62,847 nucleotides of DNA from DATKJS01 sp050015275 (GCA_050015275.1 JBEKBS010000015.1:1-62847); one strand, 5' to 3'; counted from the first letter of the stretch, positions 1 to 9,731 are shown. The notes: generated by a model from the letters alone, not told the origin. Numbers and translations are program-made.

Positions 1-3000
1 GGCTGGAGCGGATGGAGAGGTCCCTTCGGAGATCCATATCGGGCTGGATCTCATCCCTGTTGAACCCTGTCGCGTCCATGATGATCTGAATGAGCCCTTC
101 GATATGGTCCTGACGCTCGGGCATCTCGGCGAGGGCATGGGGGGCCTGTCCATCGGGGGCGTTGCGGCCCGATGCGGGAGCTTCCCTGCATGCAGAGAGG
201 GAAACAACCCTCGGTTCTCTGCGAACCTTCAGATGCCCTCGAACGAAGAGCTGAGCAAGGGCGGTCTTGTAAGTCATGCACTCCGCAGAGGGCATGCAGG
301 TCTGGATGCATATGGGGTCAGGGAGCGTGTCGGCGATAAGATTGCTCAATATATCGCCAGGTCCCACCTCCGCGAAGAGCCGGATTCCATAGTCGTTCCA
401 AAGGGTCTGAACGTTATTCTCCCAATGGACGGGTGACTCCAGGTGAGCCATGAGGATTCGCCTGATCTCACCGGGATCTGACGGATAGGGCCCCATGGTC
501 GTGTTGGAGATGACAGGTATCTTGGGCGCATGGATTGGAAGGGAGGCCACATACGCCTCGAGTTCGTCATGGATGACCCTCATGATAGGAGAGTGGAAGG
601 CCATGCTCACCGGCAAGAGGGTGAATCGGTATCCCATCTCTTTCAATTTTTTGCCAAGAGCCTTGACGGCCTCGGTGTGGCCGCTCAGGATGATCTGGCT
701 CGGTGAATTGATGTTGCCAATGTGGATATTTTCCTGCCCCTTCATCATGTCTTTCAGCATTTCCATAGGGGCATCCACGGCGGCCATGACACCGGGATCC
801 ATATTCATGGCGGCGGCCTTGTCCATGCAGCGGGCTCTCATGTTCACGATTCGGAACCCATCTTCCATGGAATATACGCCGGCCAGGCACAAAGCTGTCA
901 GCTCGCCCAGGCTGTGGCCGGCCATCGCCACAGGCTTAATGCCAAGGGAAACAAGATATTGAGCCATGGCGTGTTCCAGGGCGAACAGGGCAGGTTGCTG
1001 CCAGCGGGTCTTCCGGAGGTTTTCCTCTCGATCATGAAACAACAAGCGCAGGAGGTCGAAGTCCGCGGCCGCTGCCACCCGATCCATCCACTCCTTGATA
1101 ACGGGAAAGCATTCGTAAAGAGCCCGCCCCATTCCGGCATAGTGTGCCCCCTGTCCGGGAAAGACAAAAGCCAGCGGCGGCACCGGCAAATCCTCAGGGC
1201 TTATAAAGATCCCCTGCTGCGCCAGAGACCTCAATGTCTTGGGTGCGGCGATCCCGGCTTCGATGAGAGAGGCCGAATTCTCCATGGCCGTGATCGCTTC
1301 TTCTTCGGATTGCGCCACGATGGCCACCCGACTGTACCCGCCGTCAATCTCGGTGCGGAAGAAAGAGATGCCTTGGAGCTCCAAACGCTCGCCTCCCGTT
1401 TGGGCCTCTTTCTCCGCGGAAATCAAGACCTTATCCTCTCCATGCAGGGCCTGTTCCAACTGCACAATATAGTTGGACCCTCCAAACCCGAAGGCATTGA
1501 CCTGAAACCTTCTTGGCTGGCCGTTCCTGCGCGTCCAATCAAGCGGCTCCGTGGCGACAAAAAGCCCGGATCTTTCCAGGCCAATCTGCGGGTCCGGATG
1601 CACATAATTGAGAGTCGGGGGGAAAACCCCCGCCTTCATGGCCGTGACTCCTCGAATGAGACCGATGATGCCCGAGGCGCCCAGGGTGTGTCCGATCTGA
1701 GATTTGAACGCGGCCAGCATGGTGCGATTGGAGGGCTTGAAGAATGTCTTCAGAGCCCGGGCCTCCTCGATGTCACCCTGCCGCGTACTTGTGGCATGGC
1801 ATTCCACCATGTCCACGGCATCGGGTCCATAGGGTATCCCGCGGAAAGAGTTGCGGATGGCAATTTCCTGGGTGACACTCGATGATTCCACCATCCCCAG
1901 ATGATTGTTGCTCGCTCCCATATTGGTAATAATGGCGTGGACAGGCACTCCTCTTTTATGCGCCAGACTTTCCCGCTCGATAACGATCATTCCCCCGCCT
2001 TCGCCGAGGACCAGGCCGTCTCTTTCGGCATCGAAGGGACGCGAGCATTCGTGAGCAGGTCTGTCCCGCCCGGAAAGTCCGTAAAGTGCGCCCAGCGCGG
2101 AGAATTCGATAAAATGGATGTGGGTGAGCTTCTCCTCACCCCCTCCGACGACGGCGGCATCGATGATTCCGTTTCGGATCATCTGGATGGCGCTGTGGAG
2201 GGCGACGAGTGAGGTCGCGCAGGCTGCGGAGACTGAAAAGCTGGGACCCATAAAGCCGTACCGGTTACAGATGAAGCCGGCCGCCGCGCAGCTGAGCCTG
2301 CCCAGAAGCGAGGTGTCGTCCGGGGCCATCGATTTGGACTTCAACTCTTTTTCGATGGCTTGCTCCTGCTCCGGCGTTACAGGGACCGTTTGCCGGATGG
2401 CCGCAAGGATATTGTGAATATTTTCCCTGATTATGAGAGGTGTAAGAGGTGCCGATGTCTCTCCCGAGTTCTGGGAGATAAGGACTCCGATCCGCTCGCG
2501 GGGGATGCCTGACTCCAGGATGCCGGAGGCCCGGATGGCGTTTTCAGCCAGCCACATGGTGATCTTTGTGGCGTCGGTCATCGTTCGAAAATCGTGGGGC
2601 GGAATCCCGAGTTCGCTGCGCGAGGCGTGAAAGTCCATAAAGGCGGCGACATTGCAATAGGTTTTGTCCATGATGTGCGGCCGGGGATCATAAAAACGCT
2701 CCTGATCCCACCATGAAGACGGGATACGTGTAATTCCACTCTTCAGGGCCAGACTTGCCGCCCATATCTCCTCCGGACTTTTTCCCAGGGCATTGACGAC
2801 ACTCATCCCTGTAATGGCGACCCTGTCATGATCGCCTTCGCGCACGTCCGCCCGCCCAACACCAAAAGATGGAGTTGTCCTAGGCAACGATATGTCAGAG
2901 GTCATTTCTTGACGGGCCCCCTCAAATGGCTGATGCAGGTGAAGAGCCCCTTCGGCTAACTCGCGGTGGAAGGACTCCAACTTCTGTGCTTTACTGATAA

Positions 3001-4966
3001 GGCCGGCGCAGGCCCCGCTCATGAATTGCCCGCGTTCCATCCTGGTCCGTTCAGACAGACGCCTGCCCTGCTTGTCCATACCCCGGGCGGCAACGAAGAG
3101 ACTCCCCGCCGTCATCTCCTCCATTTTTGTCCGGAAGGAGGTTTCATCCTGGTGACCCGCTGCAAATTTTCTCTCCAGAGATAAAACAGCGGCTATCCTC
3201 AATGTCCTCAATGACCGCACCCGGAGTCCGGTGCTTCGACCTGTAACGACGGTCCCGCCCGGGGACGATTCCAGGACCATCCGCTGATAGAGGGCCGTCA
3301 GAGCGCCCGTTTCAACGATCTCCTGTGTGGCCAGATAGGCGGTGCCCATCTGGATGGCGTCTGCGCCGAGCATGGCAGCCATGAACGCTGTTTCACGATT
3401 GAAGATCCCCCCGGCGAGGATCACGCGGCAATTTTGGAACAGGGTTGGCTTTTGCCGTTTGAGGTCCAACACGATTTGGGCAAGGGTCAGTGTGCTATGT
3501 TGCCCCACGTGGCCGCCTGCCTCATACCCCTCGCAGACGACGTACCGCACGCCCGCTTCCAGGGCGAGCTTCAGCAGGGCCTCATCCGGGGCGATATAAG
3601 CCACCTCGAGGCCATCTTCCAGCAATTCTCTTATGGGGGAGATATCCCCTCCGGCGATCCAGACAAAACGGGGCTTGGTCTTCTTTATCCAGTCCAGCTG
3701 AGTCTCCCTGAACGGATTCTCCGCCAAAGAAAGGATATTCACGGCATAAGATCGCTCTCCCATCACTTCGGGAAGACGGCCCACTCTCCGATCAAGAGCC
3801 TCCGCATTCATCAGGCCAAGGGCGATCGTCGGCAATCCTCCGGCATCAGCGATTCTCGCGGCAAACTCCGGGATATCGGTGATGGAGGACATGGCGCCTT
3901 GGATAAATGGATATTTCGTTCCCAGCGCCTTGGCTGAAGGGCTGTCCAAAAAGCCATCCTTTTTCCTCTCAGCCGCGCGGCATAAGTTTCGAATCTCTTC
4001 AATGAAGGCTTTCACGGCCGCTTCGGTTCCGGCCCCAAAACGCTCAGCAAACGACGCCGCAAAGGCCGCCTCCACACCCAGCGGGATGACCTCATCTTTG
4101 GTGAAATGGCTCTTCAGAGGTTGTCGGGACATGAGATTCACGTGGTCGACGAAGCGGCGGCGGCTTTCCTCCGTAATCTCTGTTTCGCACAGCGAGTCCT
4201 CGAACGTTTTGATCTTCTGGAACGCCACCGAGTTCCCCTTATTGAAAAGTCGGCAGGGAACCTGGATGTCTAAGCCGACGAGTGAGGTCGAATCCGTGCG
4301 GATCTTGGCGAGTTGCTGGCGTTGAGGGTCATCAATGGCCACAAGGTCCGTCAGCCAATGGACGCTCTCGAAGACGATCCCAGCTGCTCCTGTGGACAAT
4401 AATGCCGCTGCCGCCTCAGGGGTCCAGACGCCGCCCCAGATGAGGATGTCCGGAGGTTTCGCGGAATCACGCAGCATTTCCTTGGCTGCCGAATAGAGGA
4501 GCAAGGTTGTTTCACCGCTCACGAATCCGGAGGCCTCGCATCCTTTCAGGACGATGCGTCCGATTCCCGGACGATCCTTCAAAATCGTTGCTAGGATTTC
4601 CAAGTCTCCAACGATTGGAAAACAACGGTTGTTTTCCGACAATTCTCTCCATCTCTGGTGAAAGCCGGACATATCCCCCCGGAAATACTGGGGGTGGCAT
4701 TCCACCCATATGTTCTGGACTCCTGTCTCCTTCAGCGACCGCCCCAAAGATGGATCCATCAAGGTGTCCGCAGAGATCTTGATATCCCCAACGCGACAAG
4801 CAGGGGCAGCCTTTCGCAAGAAGGCATGCAGGGCTTGCGTCTCCATCATCGAAAAATCGAAGATCGTATGGCTCCCCGTTCGATGAGCCAATTGGGTTAC
4901 CGGCGGGATGATCTCCTCGGGCCGCCAGACGAAAGCGATGATGGGACCCTGATCCTCAGCCCGCAT
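1..4966 (-). CDS. Megasynthase: tandem NMO/PfaD-like enoyl reductase - ketosynthase - acyltransferase - carrier domain (3' end outside window)
   Basis: An open frame of at least 1655 codons reaches the left window edge. Residues about 1-300 resemble a degenerate nitronate-monooxygenase barrel. Residues about 330-620 are a second, complete PfaD/NMO-type FMN barrel (EGYEAGGHVG near residue 480, then an AGGIF and a GADAIQMGTAYLAT motif). A ketosynthase starts near 690 with the active-site triad Cys916 (VSAACATS), His1057 (VECHATS) and His1093 (QIGHTLGAS). An acyltransferase starts near 1268 (FPGQGAHYAGMG) with nucleophile Ser1352 (GHSLGEL) and a malonyl-type AFHS motif. A carrier domain begins near 1610 and is cut at DLSIRSS. 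The start is fixed by GGAGG seven bases before ATG 4966 and by an in-frame TGA just upstream. There is no stop between the reductase and the ketosynthase, so the fusion is real in this sequence. By family it is an iterative, polyunsaturated-fatty-acid/secondary-lipid-like type I synthase; the product is unknown. Confidence 0.9.
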   Translation of the reverse strand, partial: MRAEDQGPIIAFVWRPEEIIPPVTQLAHRTGSHTIFDFSMMETQALHAFLRKAAPACRVGDIKISADTLMDPSLGRSLKETGVQNIWVECHPQYFRGDMSGFHQRWRELSENNRCFPIVGDLEILATILKDRPGIGRIVLKGCEASGFVSGETTLLLYSAAKEMLRDSAKPPDILIWGGVWTPEAAAALLSTGAAGIVFESVHWLTDLVAIDDPQRQQLAKIRTDSTSLVGLDIQVPCRLFNKGNSVAFQKIKTFEDSLCETEITEESRRRFVDHVNLMSRQPLKSHFTKDEVIPLGVEAAFAASFAERFGAGTEAAVKAFIEEIRNLCRAAERKKDGFLDSPSAKALGTKYPFIQGAMSSITDIPEFAARIADAGGLPTIALGLMNAEALDRRVGRLPEVMGERSYAVNILSLAENPFRETQLDWIKKTKPRFVWIAGGDISPIRELLEDGLEVAYIAPDEALLKLALEAGVRYVVCEGYEAGGHVGQHSTLTLAQIVLDLKRQKPTLFQNCRVILAGGIFNRETAFMAAMLGADAIQMGTAYLATQEIVETGALTALYQRMVLESSPGGTVVTGRSTGLRVRSLRTLRIAAVLSLERKFAAGHQDETSFRTKMEEMTAGSLFVAARGMDKQGRRLSERTRMERGQFMSGACAGLISKAQKLESFHRELAEGALHLHQPFEGARQEMTSDISLPRTTPSFGVGRADVREGDHDRVAITGMSVVNALGKSPEEIWAASLALKSGITRIPSSWWDQERFYDPRPHIMDKTYCNVAAFMDFHASRSELGIPPHDFRTMTDATKITMWLAENAIRASGILESGIPRERIGVLISQNSGETSAPLTPLIIRENIHNILAAIRQTVPVTPEQEQAIEKELKSKSMAPDDTSLLGRLSCAAAGFICNRYGFMGPSFSVSAACATSLVALHSAIQMIRNGIIDAAVVGGGEEKLTHIHFIEFSALGALYGLSGRDRPAHECSRPFDAERDGLVLGEGGGMIVIERESLAHKRGVPVHAIITNMGASNNHLGMVESSSVTQEIAIRNSFRGIPYGPDAVDMVECHATSTRQGDIEEARALKTFFKPSNRTMLAAFKSQIGHTLGASGIIGLIRGVTAMKAGVFPPTLNYVHPDPQIGLERSGLFVATEPLDWTRRNGQPRRFQVNAFGFGGSNYIVQLEQALHGEDKVLISAEKEAQTGGERLELQGISFFRTEIDGGYSRVAIVAQSEEEAITAMENSASLIEAGIAAPKTLRSLAQQGIFISPEDLPVPPLAFVFPGQGAHYAGMGRALYECFPVIKEWMDRVAAAADFDLLRLLFHDREENLRKTRWQQPALFALEHAMAQYLVSLGIKPVAMAGHSLGELTALCLAGVYSMEDGFRIVNMRARCMDKAAAMNMDPGVMAAVDAPMEMLKDMMKGQENIHIGNINSPSQIILSGHTEAVKALGKKLKEMGYRFTLLPVSMAFHSPIMRVIHDELEAYVASLPIHAPKIPVISNTTMGPYPSDPGEIRRILMAHLESPVHWENNVQTLWNDYGIRLFAEVGPGDILSNLIADTLPDPICIQTCMPSAECMTYKTALAQLFVRGHLKVRREPRVVSLSACREAPASGRNAPDGQAPHALAEMPERQDHIEGLIQIIMDATGFNRDEIQPDMDLRRDLSIRSS

Positions 4967-5008
4967 GTCCCGACCTCCGTTTCAACTCTGTCCGTTCACC
5001 CATTTAAA

Positions 5009-6130
5009 TTACAAGGACTTTCTGAAGATGCGATATTTCTTATATAGCTTTGCGCCGGTTTCCTCTATCAATAAGTTGATCGCGTCGTTATCCTCCAGCG
5101 TCCAGCCAAGCTCCATATAACGATATTTCTTTTTCCCCCTCACGACCTCATAGATGTGGTGGAAGGCTAACAGGGGAATGCCCATCTGCCGGTACTTGTC
5201 CTTGATCCCGAACATCAGCAATCGCAATCCGTTGATTTCCCGCCGATACAGGAGCGCCTTAAGCAAACCCATCACGCCGATCCGCCCGTTGAGACGCTTG
5301 AGGAGAGGATTCATGTCGGGAAAGATCACACACACCGCCGCGGGTTCGTTCTCAAAATAGATGAAGAAAGCCAGGTCCGTATCCACAAATTGCATGACGT
5401 TCTTTTGAATGTCCCGCATCTCATGAGCACTCAACGGGACAAAGCACCAGTTGCCCGACCAGCTGTCATTGTAGATCTCCCTGATCAAGGCAAACTCGGC
5501 GTCCACATCCTTTCGATTGATGCGTTTGATGTGGATGCCCTTTTTCCGGGCGATACGTCCGGCCAGGCTATCCATCCACTCGGGAAGATGGTAATCGCCC
5601 TCGATCAAGAAGGCCAGCAGGTCTTTCTCCTTGGCAAAACCGCACGATTCGACCAACCTTGAGTAGTACGGCGGGTGGTAAGGCATCTCCACCGCAGGCG
5701 GATAATCGAATCCTTCAATGAGCAACCCGATCTCGTAATTGGTGGACGGGTTGAGTGGGCCTCTCAGGAAGGTCATCCCCTTCTGGCGTGCCCACGTCTC
5801 CACGGAAGAGAAGAGGGCCGCCGCGGCCTCTTGATCATCAGCACATTCGAAAAATCCCCAAATGCCCATCTTTTCACCGTGGAACTCGTTATAACGACGG
5901 TCTATGATGCCCGCGATCCTTCCCACTTTGTCCGAACCGCGTCGGGCCAGAAAAAGGACGCGCTCGGCAGACTCCCAGAAAGGATGCTTGGCGGGGTCCA
6001 GCAGCCGGCGAACGTCCTTCTTCAGGGGAGGGACCCATTTGGGGTACGCAGGATAGATCCTCCAGGGAAGATCGATGAAGTCCCTCAGCTCCGATTCTCT
6101 TTCCACGGTCACGATATCGATGTCGGCCAT
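5009..6130 (-). CDS. YghO-like GNAT-fold N-acetyltransferase family protein
   Basis: 373 aa. The N-terminus carries the family pattern LPWRIYPAYPKWVPPL, and the central part carries GPLNPSTNYEIGLLIEGF followed by MPYHPPYY; both are typical of YghO-type proteins with a C-terminal GNAT fold. The substrate is not known for this family. ATG 6130 is chosen because GGAGG lies 8 bases upstream and the conserved sequence begins immediately; a longer frame upstream has no supporting ribosome site. It ends 42 bases before the megasynthase start on the same strand, so the two are probably co-transcribed, which suggests (inference) a role in the same lipid or polyketide pathway. Confidence 0.8.
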   Translation of the reverse strand: MADIDIVTVERESELRDFIDLPWRIYPAYPKWVPPLKKDVRRLLDPAKHPFWESAERVLFLARRGSDKVGRIAGIIDRRYNEFHGEKMGIWGFFECADDQEAAAALFSSVETWARQKGMTFLRGPLNPSTNYEIGLLIEGFDYPPAVEMPYHPPYYSRLVESCGFAKEKDLLAFLIEGDYHLPEWMDSLAGRIARKKGIHIKRINRKDVDAEFALIREIYNDSWSGNWCFVPLSAHEMRDIQKNVMQFVDTDLAFFIYFENEPAAVCVIFPDMNPLLKRLNGRIGVMGLLKALLYRREINGLRLLMFGIKDKYRQMGIPLLAFHHIYEVVRGKKKYRYMELGWTLEDNDAINLLIEETGAKLYKKYRIFRKSL

Positions 6131-6409
6131 GATTTGTATCCTCCGACCGGTTATCCCCAAAACATTAGCCCATAGGGATTTTTTTTGGCCGCATGACAGG
6201 GGCACAAAACCCCGGCAACACCGCGGCAACAACCAATGTCATTGACACGCCGCTCATCGTCCCTAGAGGAAGCCGACAGCCATCGGTTGACCTTTCTCCC
6301 CATCAATGTACCACCCTTGAAATGAGATTTTCAAGCCTTGAGCCCGCTCTCTGGTTTGGTCCATTTTTCAGGGATGAGGTCCCTCCCGACGCGTCCTGGG
6401 CCGCCCGTG

Positions 6410-7369
6410 TCAGACAATCGATCGTTGTCTGTCTTCTTCCAAGAAATAAGCGAACTCCCCTCCCACGACAAGAATCGCCGAAGAATAATAGACCCACAGA
6501 ATAAAAAGGACCAAGGTATTTAGGGAGCCATAAAGATTGGCATAGCTTGCGATATGGAGGACATACCAGGTGAAAAGATGTTTTGTCAGTTCCCAAAGCA
6601 GACCCGTGACGAGAGCCGCCAGAAGGGCGGATTCGACGTGGACCTTCCTATGAGGGATGATTTTATAAATCAAAAAAAACATGCAAAAGGTGAGGATAAA
6701 AGGGAGCGCGTATTTAAGGGCCCATTGAAGCGTTGGCCCTATCACCACAGGAATCTGTCCCCGGAAACTCTGTGGGGCGGCCATCACGGAGCTCAGGAAC
6801 AGGCTCACGACGAGGAGGATTCCCGCCACGAGGATCATCAAGAGATCAATGCCTATCCCACGCAACATTCCCCTGCCCTTTTCCACCCGGAACACGACAT
6901 CGAAAGCGATCCGCAGGGAGCTGAAGACCCATGTGGAGAACCACAGCAAACCTATAAAGCCTATGACCCCCACGATATGGCGGTTCTGGATGATAGTTGT
7001 AAGGTTTTTGGCGATCTTCGGATCCAATGCCGGAGCCACATCTCTGAAATAAGCCCGGATATGGTTGAGCACTTCTTGGTCGTTGTAGAGAAAAGTTCCT
7101 ACCGACGCCAATAGCAGCATGATAAAGGGAATCAAGTTGATGAGGAGATTGAAGGTAATCCCCGAGGATAAAAAGAAGCCATTGTCTGTATTGAATTTTT
7201 TTAGGGCCGGCCAGAGATAACCGAAGTTCCTGAGAATCTTATGGAGCCGTTTGAAACTCACAGAATGGATCCCTTTCGTTGCGGCGAAGTCTCCCATGAA
7301 GTGACATACCAGCTCCCAATGTACCACCTGCAACGTGAAATTTTCAAGCCGTTGGACCTTGCGGATCAT
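6410..7369 (-). CDS. YihY/virulence factor BrkB family inner-membrane protein
   Basis: 319 aa with about six hydrophobic segments. The first follows SSGITFNLLINLIPFIMLLLAS and the last two contain YGSLNTLVLFILWVYYSSAILVVGGEFAY, the characteristic C-terminal signature of the YihY/BrkB (formerly 'RNase BN') family. Function is unsettled; proposed roles are transport or envelope integrity, and RNase activity was assigned to this family in error. The first ATG (7369) has only a weak GAAAGG upstream, and an internal ATG at 7297 is also possible, so the first 24 residues are uncertain. It lies upstream of the GNAT-megasynthase pair on the same strand but is separated by about 280 bases. Confidence 0.85.
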   Translation of the reverse strand: MIRKVQRLENFTLQVVHWELVCHFMGDFAATKGIHSVSFKRLHKILRNFGYLWPALKKFNTDNGFFLSSGITFNLLINLIPFIMLLLASVGTFLYNDQEVLNHIRAYFRDVAPALDPKIAKNLTTIIQNRHIVGVIGFIGLLWFSTWVFSSLRIAFDVVFRVEKGRGMLRGIGIDLLMILVAGILLVVSLFLSSVMAAPQSFRGQIPVVIGPTLQWALKYALPFILTFCMFFLIYKIIPHRKVHVESALLAALVTGLLWELTKHLFTWYVLHIASYANLYGSLNTLVLFILWVYYSSAILVVGGEFAYFLEEDRQRSIV

Positions 7370-7820
7370 CGCGGTCCAGCCTTTCGAGGGGGCGGGCGGC
7401 GCCCCCCCCCGATCATTCGAAGCGCCAGCGGCTTAGCCCCGACTTCCGCAGCATTCCCCGATGGACGTTGGGGCCTTCTTAGAGATATGTGAGGTCACAG
7501 GGGCAATGGCCTCATGAGGGCCTCCCCCTTGCTCGCACGGTGTCGTTTAGGCATCCAGCTTAGCCGGCCTCGTCCTCCTCCCTGCTTTCCTTGGATCGCA
7601 CATGAGCGAGCGGGGAACATCCTCAATCACGGCTTACGGGGAGGATGTGGGCCTATCGTTGCCGGACGGGAACGCAGGCTTCCATCGAAATGGACAACAT
7701 TTGATACGGCTTCAGGGTCCAGGCCGGACCGAGCGGCTACAGCGAGGACGATCCGCGCTGGACCGCACTGGAGGTTTTTGGAATTGGCGGGAGAAGCCAG
7801 CCGCTATGTTTGCTCCTGAT
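7370..7820. other. Gene-free stretch of 451 bp
   Basis: I see no convincing gene here. Short open frames on the plus strand lack ribosome sites and recognisable protein features. It contains a run of nine C near 7402-7410 and a small palindrome (CCTCATGAGG, near 7513). It should hold the promoter of the YihY gene on the minus strand, but I cannot identify a good one. Confidence 0.5.
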
Positions 7821-8108
7821 CTATCTCCAATAGCCGGGCCGGGAGACCCAGTTCCGTCCCTTCTGTTCCCATCGGTGTGGAACCCAGGCCTTGCCCGGCT
7901 TAGCTCTGGTCCAGTATCCTGAATTCCAGGAATAACGTCCCCCCACCCATCCCCAGTAGCCGCCGATCCAAATGTAGCCGGGTCCCGGGCGGCCGACCAT
8001 GACTTCTTCCCTAAGGGGGGGAGGGCCGAACGTCGGATAGGCGACAACGCAGTCGGCCACAAAAACCGAGATAAGTCCCAAAAGGGCCAATAAAGCCGCA
8101 TTTTTCAT
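7821..8108 (-). CDS. Small secreted protein with WXXGXW-type repeats
   Basis: 95 aa. An N-terminal hydrophobic segment (residues about 3-23) looks like a signal peptide. The rest is a short Trp/Tyr/Gly-rich domain with GYIWIGGYWGW, YSWNSGYW and WVPHRWEQ, the pattern of YXWQ/WXXGXW repeat proteins (BcpO-related family). It is probably periplasmic or surface-associated; no biochemical function is established. GAGG lies just upstream of the ATG. It is one of four Trp-rich exported proteins in the window; the others are at 11890, 31658 and 54313. Confidence 0.75.
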   Translation of the reverse strand: MKNAALLALLGLISVFVADCVVAYPTFGPPPLREEVMVGRPGPGYIWIGGYWGWVGGRYSWNSGYWTRAKPGKAWVPHRWEQKGRNWVSRPGYWR

Positions 8109-8512
8109 CTTCCCTCCTCGAATGCGTTTGCTGCTTTATCCGAAATGGCATCGATCATCATCGATGGCATCATTCCCTCTGCTTCAACTTTAGCCGATTC
8201 TGGGCGATTTTTCAACTTAATACATCGGCATTCAATGATTTGACAAATGGCACACACGGACTTGTATACTTTGAGGGGACCATAATAATAACCCTGGACG
8301 TTGCGTTACGCTCGCAGGAAAAAATGCTCACCAGAGGTCATTCAGTAAGCCAACTCATAACTTTCCTGCGCCGCTCCCCTCGGGGCGCAAAACTCAAGGC
8401 GCGGGGCGCTTAAAAAAACAGAATTGCGGCGGCGCTGACCCCGGCGGCCGGGTCCGCCCCGTTTCCTTTTCCGGCCGTTTTGGGTATGATGATGAGCGGC
8501 GGGAGGATGCCT
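8109..8512. other. Divergent intergenic region of 404 bp
   Basis: It separates the minus-strand WXXGXW gene from the plus-strand AI-2E-type transporter. Near 8147-8175 lies a symmetric arrangement of two TGGCATC words around two ATCGAT sites. A plus-strand promoter lies at 8240-8268. A GC-rich hairpin-prone block (GCGCC...GGCGC, about 8370-8410) sits in the transporter leader. I recognise no known riboswitch. Confidence 0.5.
8240..8268 (+). promoter_or_regulatory. Sigma-70 promoter for the AI-2E-family gene
   Basis: TTGACA (8240-8245), a 17-base spacer, then TGTATA (8263-8268); an alternative reading is an extended -10 TG-TATACT. It implies an unusually long leader of roughly 240 bases before the ATG at 8513. 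Confidence 0.55.
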
Positions 8513-9529
8513 ATGGACAAGGATAAGTTACGCAAGGTAGCGGATGCCGTCATCATCATCTTTCTCCTCGGGGTCTTCCTGAAGCTGGCCAAGCCAGCCC
8601 TTATCCCATTCTGCTTGGCCCTCTTACTGTCTTTTGCTTTGACGCCCGCCCTCGATTTCCTGGTCAGCTGGAAGGTCCCGAGATCTATCGCCATGGCCGC
8701 TATCCTGCTCTTGACGTTCATCTTCCTCTATCTCATGGGGGCCGTGTTCTACGCGAGCGGCAAGCAGTTCGCCTCGGAGCTTCCCTCGAACAACGAGATC
8801 CTGAAATCGTTACTGAACGGGGTGGACAAGATCATCCGGCACCCGCGGCTGAAGGCCGAGGCCTTGAGCTGGATCAACAACCTGACCGGGGAGAAGGTCG
8901 GGGGCTTCATCCTGTCCGCGCTCGGCCCGTTCCTCTCCTTCATGTCCGAGCTCCTGCTCGTCTTCGTCTTCATGATTTTCATCCTCGGCGGGCGCGGCCG
9001 GATGGAAAAGAAGATCGCCCAGGCCTTTTCGCCGGACCAGGCCTCGACGGTGGCCCAGGCCGTGCGCAGGATCGACCACCATGTCCAGAGGTACCTGGCC
9101 GTCAAGACCCTCATGTGCATCATCGTGGGAACCCTGACGACCGTCATCCTCGCCCTGTTCCATCTTCCTTTCGCCATTGTCTTCGGCGTCCTCGCCTTTC
9201 TCCTCAACTACATCCCGGCGCTTGGGTCCATCATCGCTACAGCCCTGCCGGTCCTGCTGGCCACGTTCTTCTTCAGCGATCTCGGCCCAGTCCTGGGGAT
9301 CCTGGTCCTTCTGATGGCCATCAACTTCGTCCTGGGGAACATCGTCGAGCCCCGCCTTATGGGAAAGGGTCTGGGCCTGAGCCCGCTCCTCGTCTTTTTC
9401 TCCCTGTTCTTCGGGGCCTGGCTCTGGGGGATCCCGGGCATGATCCTGGCCGTTCCCATCCTGGCCGTCCTCAAAATCATCTTCAGCAACGTCCCGTCGC
9501 TCAAGATCCTTGCGGCAATGATGGGTTGA
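8513..9529 (+). CDS. AI-2E family transporter (UPF0118 membrane protein)
   Basis: 338 aa with about seven to eight membrane segments: two N-terminal pairs (residues about 8-30 and 55-80), a soluble middle part, and a C-terminal bundle containing NYIPALGSIIATALPV and the family hallmark NIVEPRLMGKGLGLSPLLVFFSLFFGAWLWG. The family includes TqsA/YdiK (autoinducer-2 or quorum-related export) and Na+/H+ antiporters; the substrate cannot be told from sequence. ATG 8513 is preferred because GGGAGG ends six bases before it; in-frame starts at 8480-8507 lie upstream of or within that site. It is clearly richer in GC than its neighbours. A GC hairpin lies 38 bases past the stop. Confidence 0.9.
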   Translation: MDKDKLRKVADAVIIIFLLGVFLKLAKPALIPFCLALLLSFALTPALDFLVSWKVPRSIAMAAILLLTFIFLYLMGAVFYASGKQFASELPSNNEILKSLLNGVDKIIRHPRLKAEALSWINNLTGEKVGGFILSALGPFLSFMSELLLVFVFMIFILGGRGRMEKKIAQAFSPDQASTVAQAVRRIDHHVQRYLAVKTLMCIIVGTLTTVILALFHLPFAIVFGVLAFLLNYIPALGSIIATALPVLLATFFFSDLGPVLGILVLLMAINFVLGNIVEPRLMGKGLGLSPLLVFFSLFFGAWLWGIPGMILAVPILAVLKIIFSNVPSLKILAAMMG

Positions 9530-9567
9530 CGGGGGGACGGGGGAAGCGGGTCAGAAGTCCATGCCCG

Positions 9568-9587
9568 CCCGGGCCTTGAGGCCCGGG
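9568..9587 (+). terminator. GC-rich hairpin after the AI-2E-family gene
   Basis: Perfect 8-bp stem CCCGGGCC / GGCCCGGG with loop TTGA. There is no T-run, so it may act only as a 3' stabiliser or a factor-assisted terminator. Confidence 0.4.
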
Positions 9588-9731
9588 TTCGGGAGCGGGG
9601 GGAAAAAGGACATTCCTCGCCTCATTCTGACTCCTGGTCCGTAAAGGAAAACAGAACATTCTCCCCTAGAAATCGGGTTTCCCCCATCTGCCCAGGAGGG
9701 TAGAACGTTGGATCCTGTTTTTTGGGACCGC

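Noticed and set aside
722..1885. 387-codon plus-strand frame at the left edge
   Set aside because: It is antisense to the ketosynthase and acyltransferase domains, whose catalytic motifs are intact.
1..2905. A separate ketosynthase gene starting at ATG 2905
   Set aside because: The upstream frame runs into it without a stop (exactly 687 codons from ATG 4966), so the Met is internal to the fusion.
8248..8267. TGGCAC at 8248 as a sigma-54 promoter for the AI-2E-type gene
   Set aside because: No GC dinucleotide at the correct ten-base distance from GG; the same stretch is better explained by a sigma-70 promoter.
8270..8480. Riboswitch in the leader of the AI-2E-type gene
   Set aside because: GC-rich hairpins are present but no conserved core of a known riboswitch class could be recognised.
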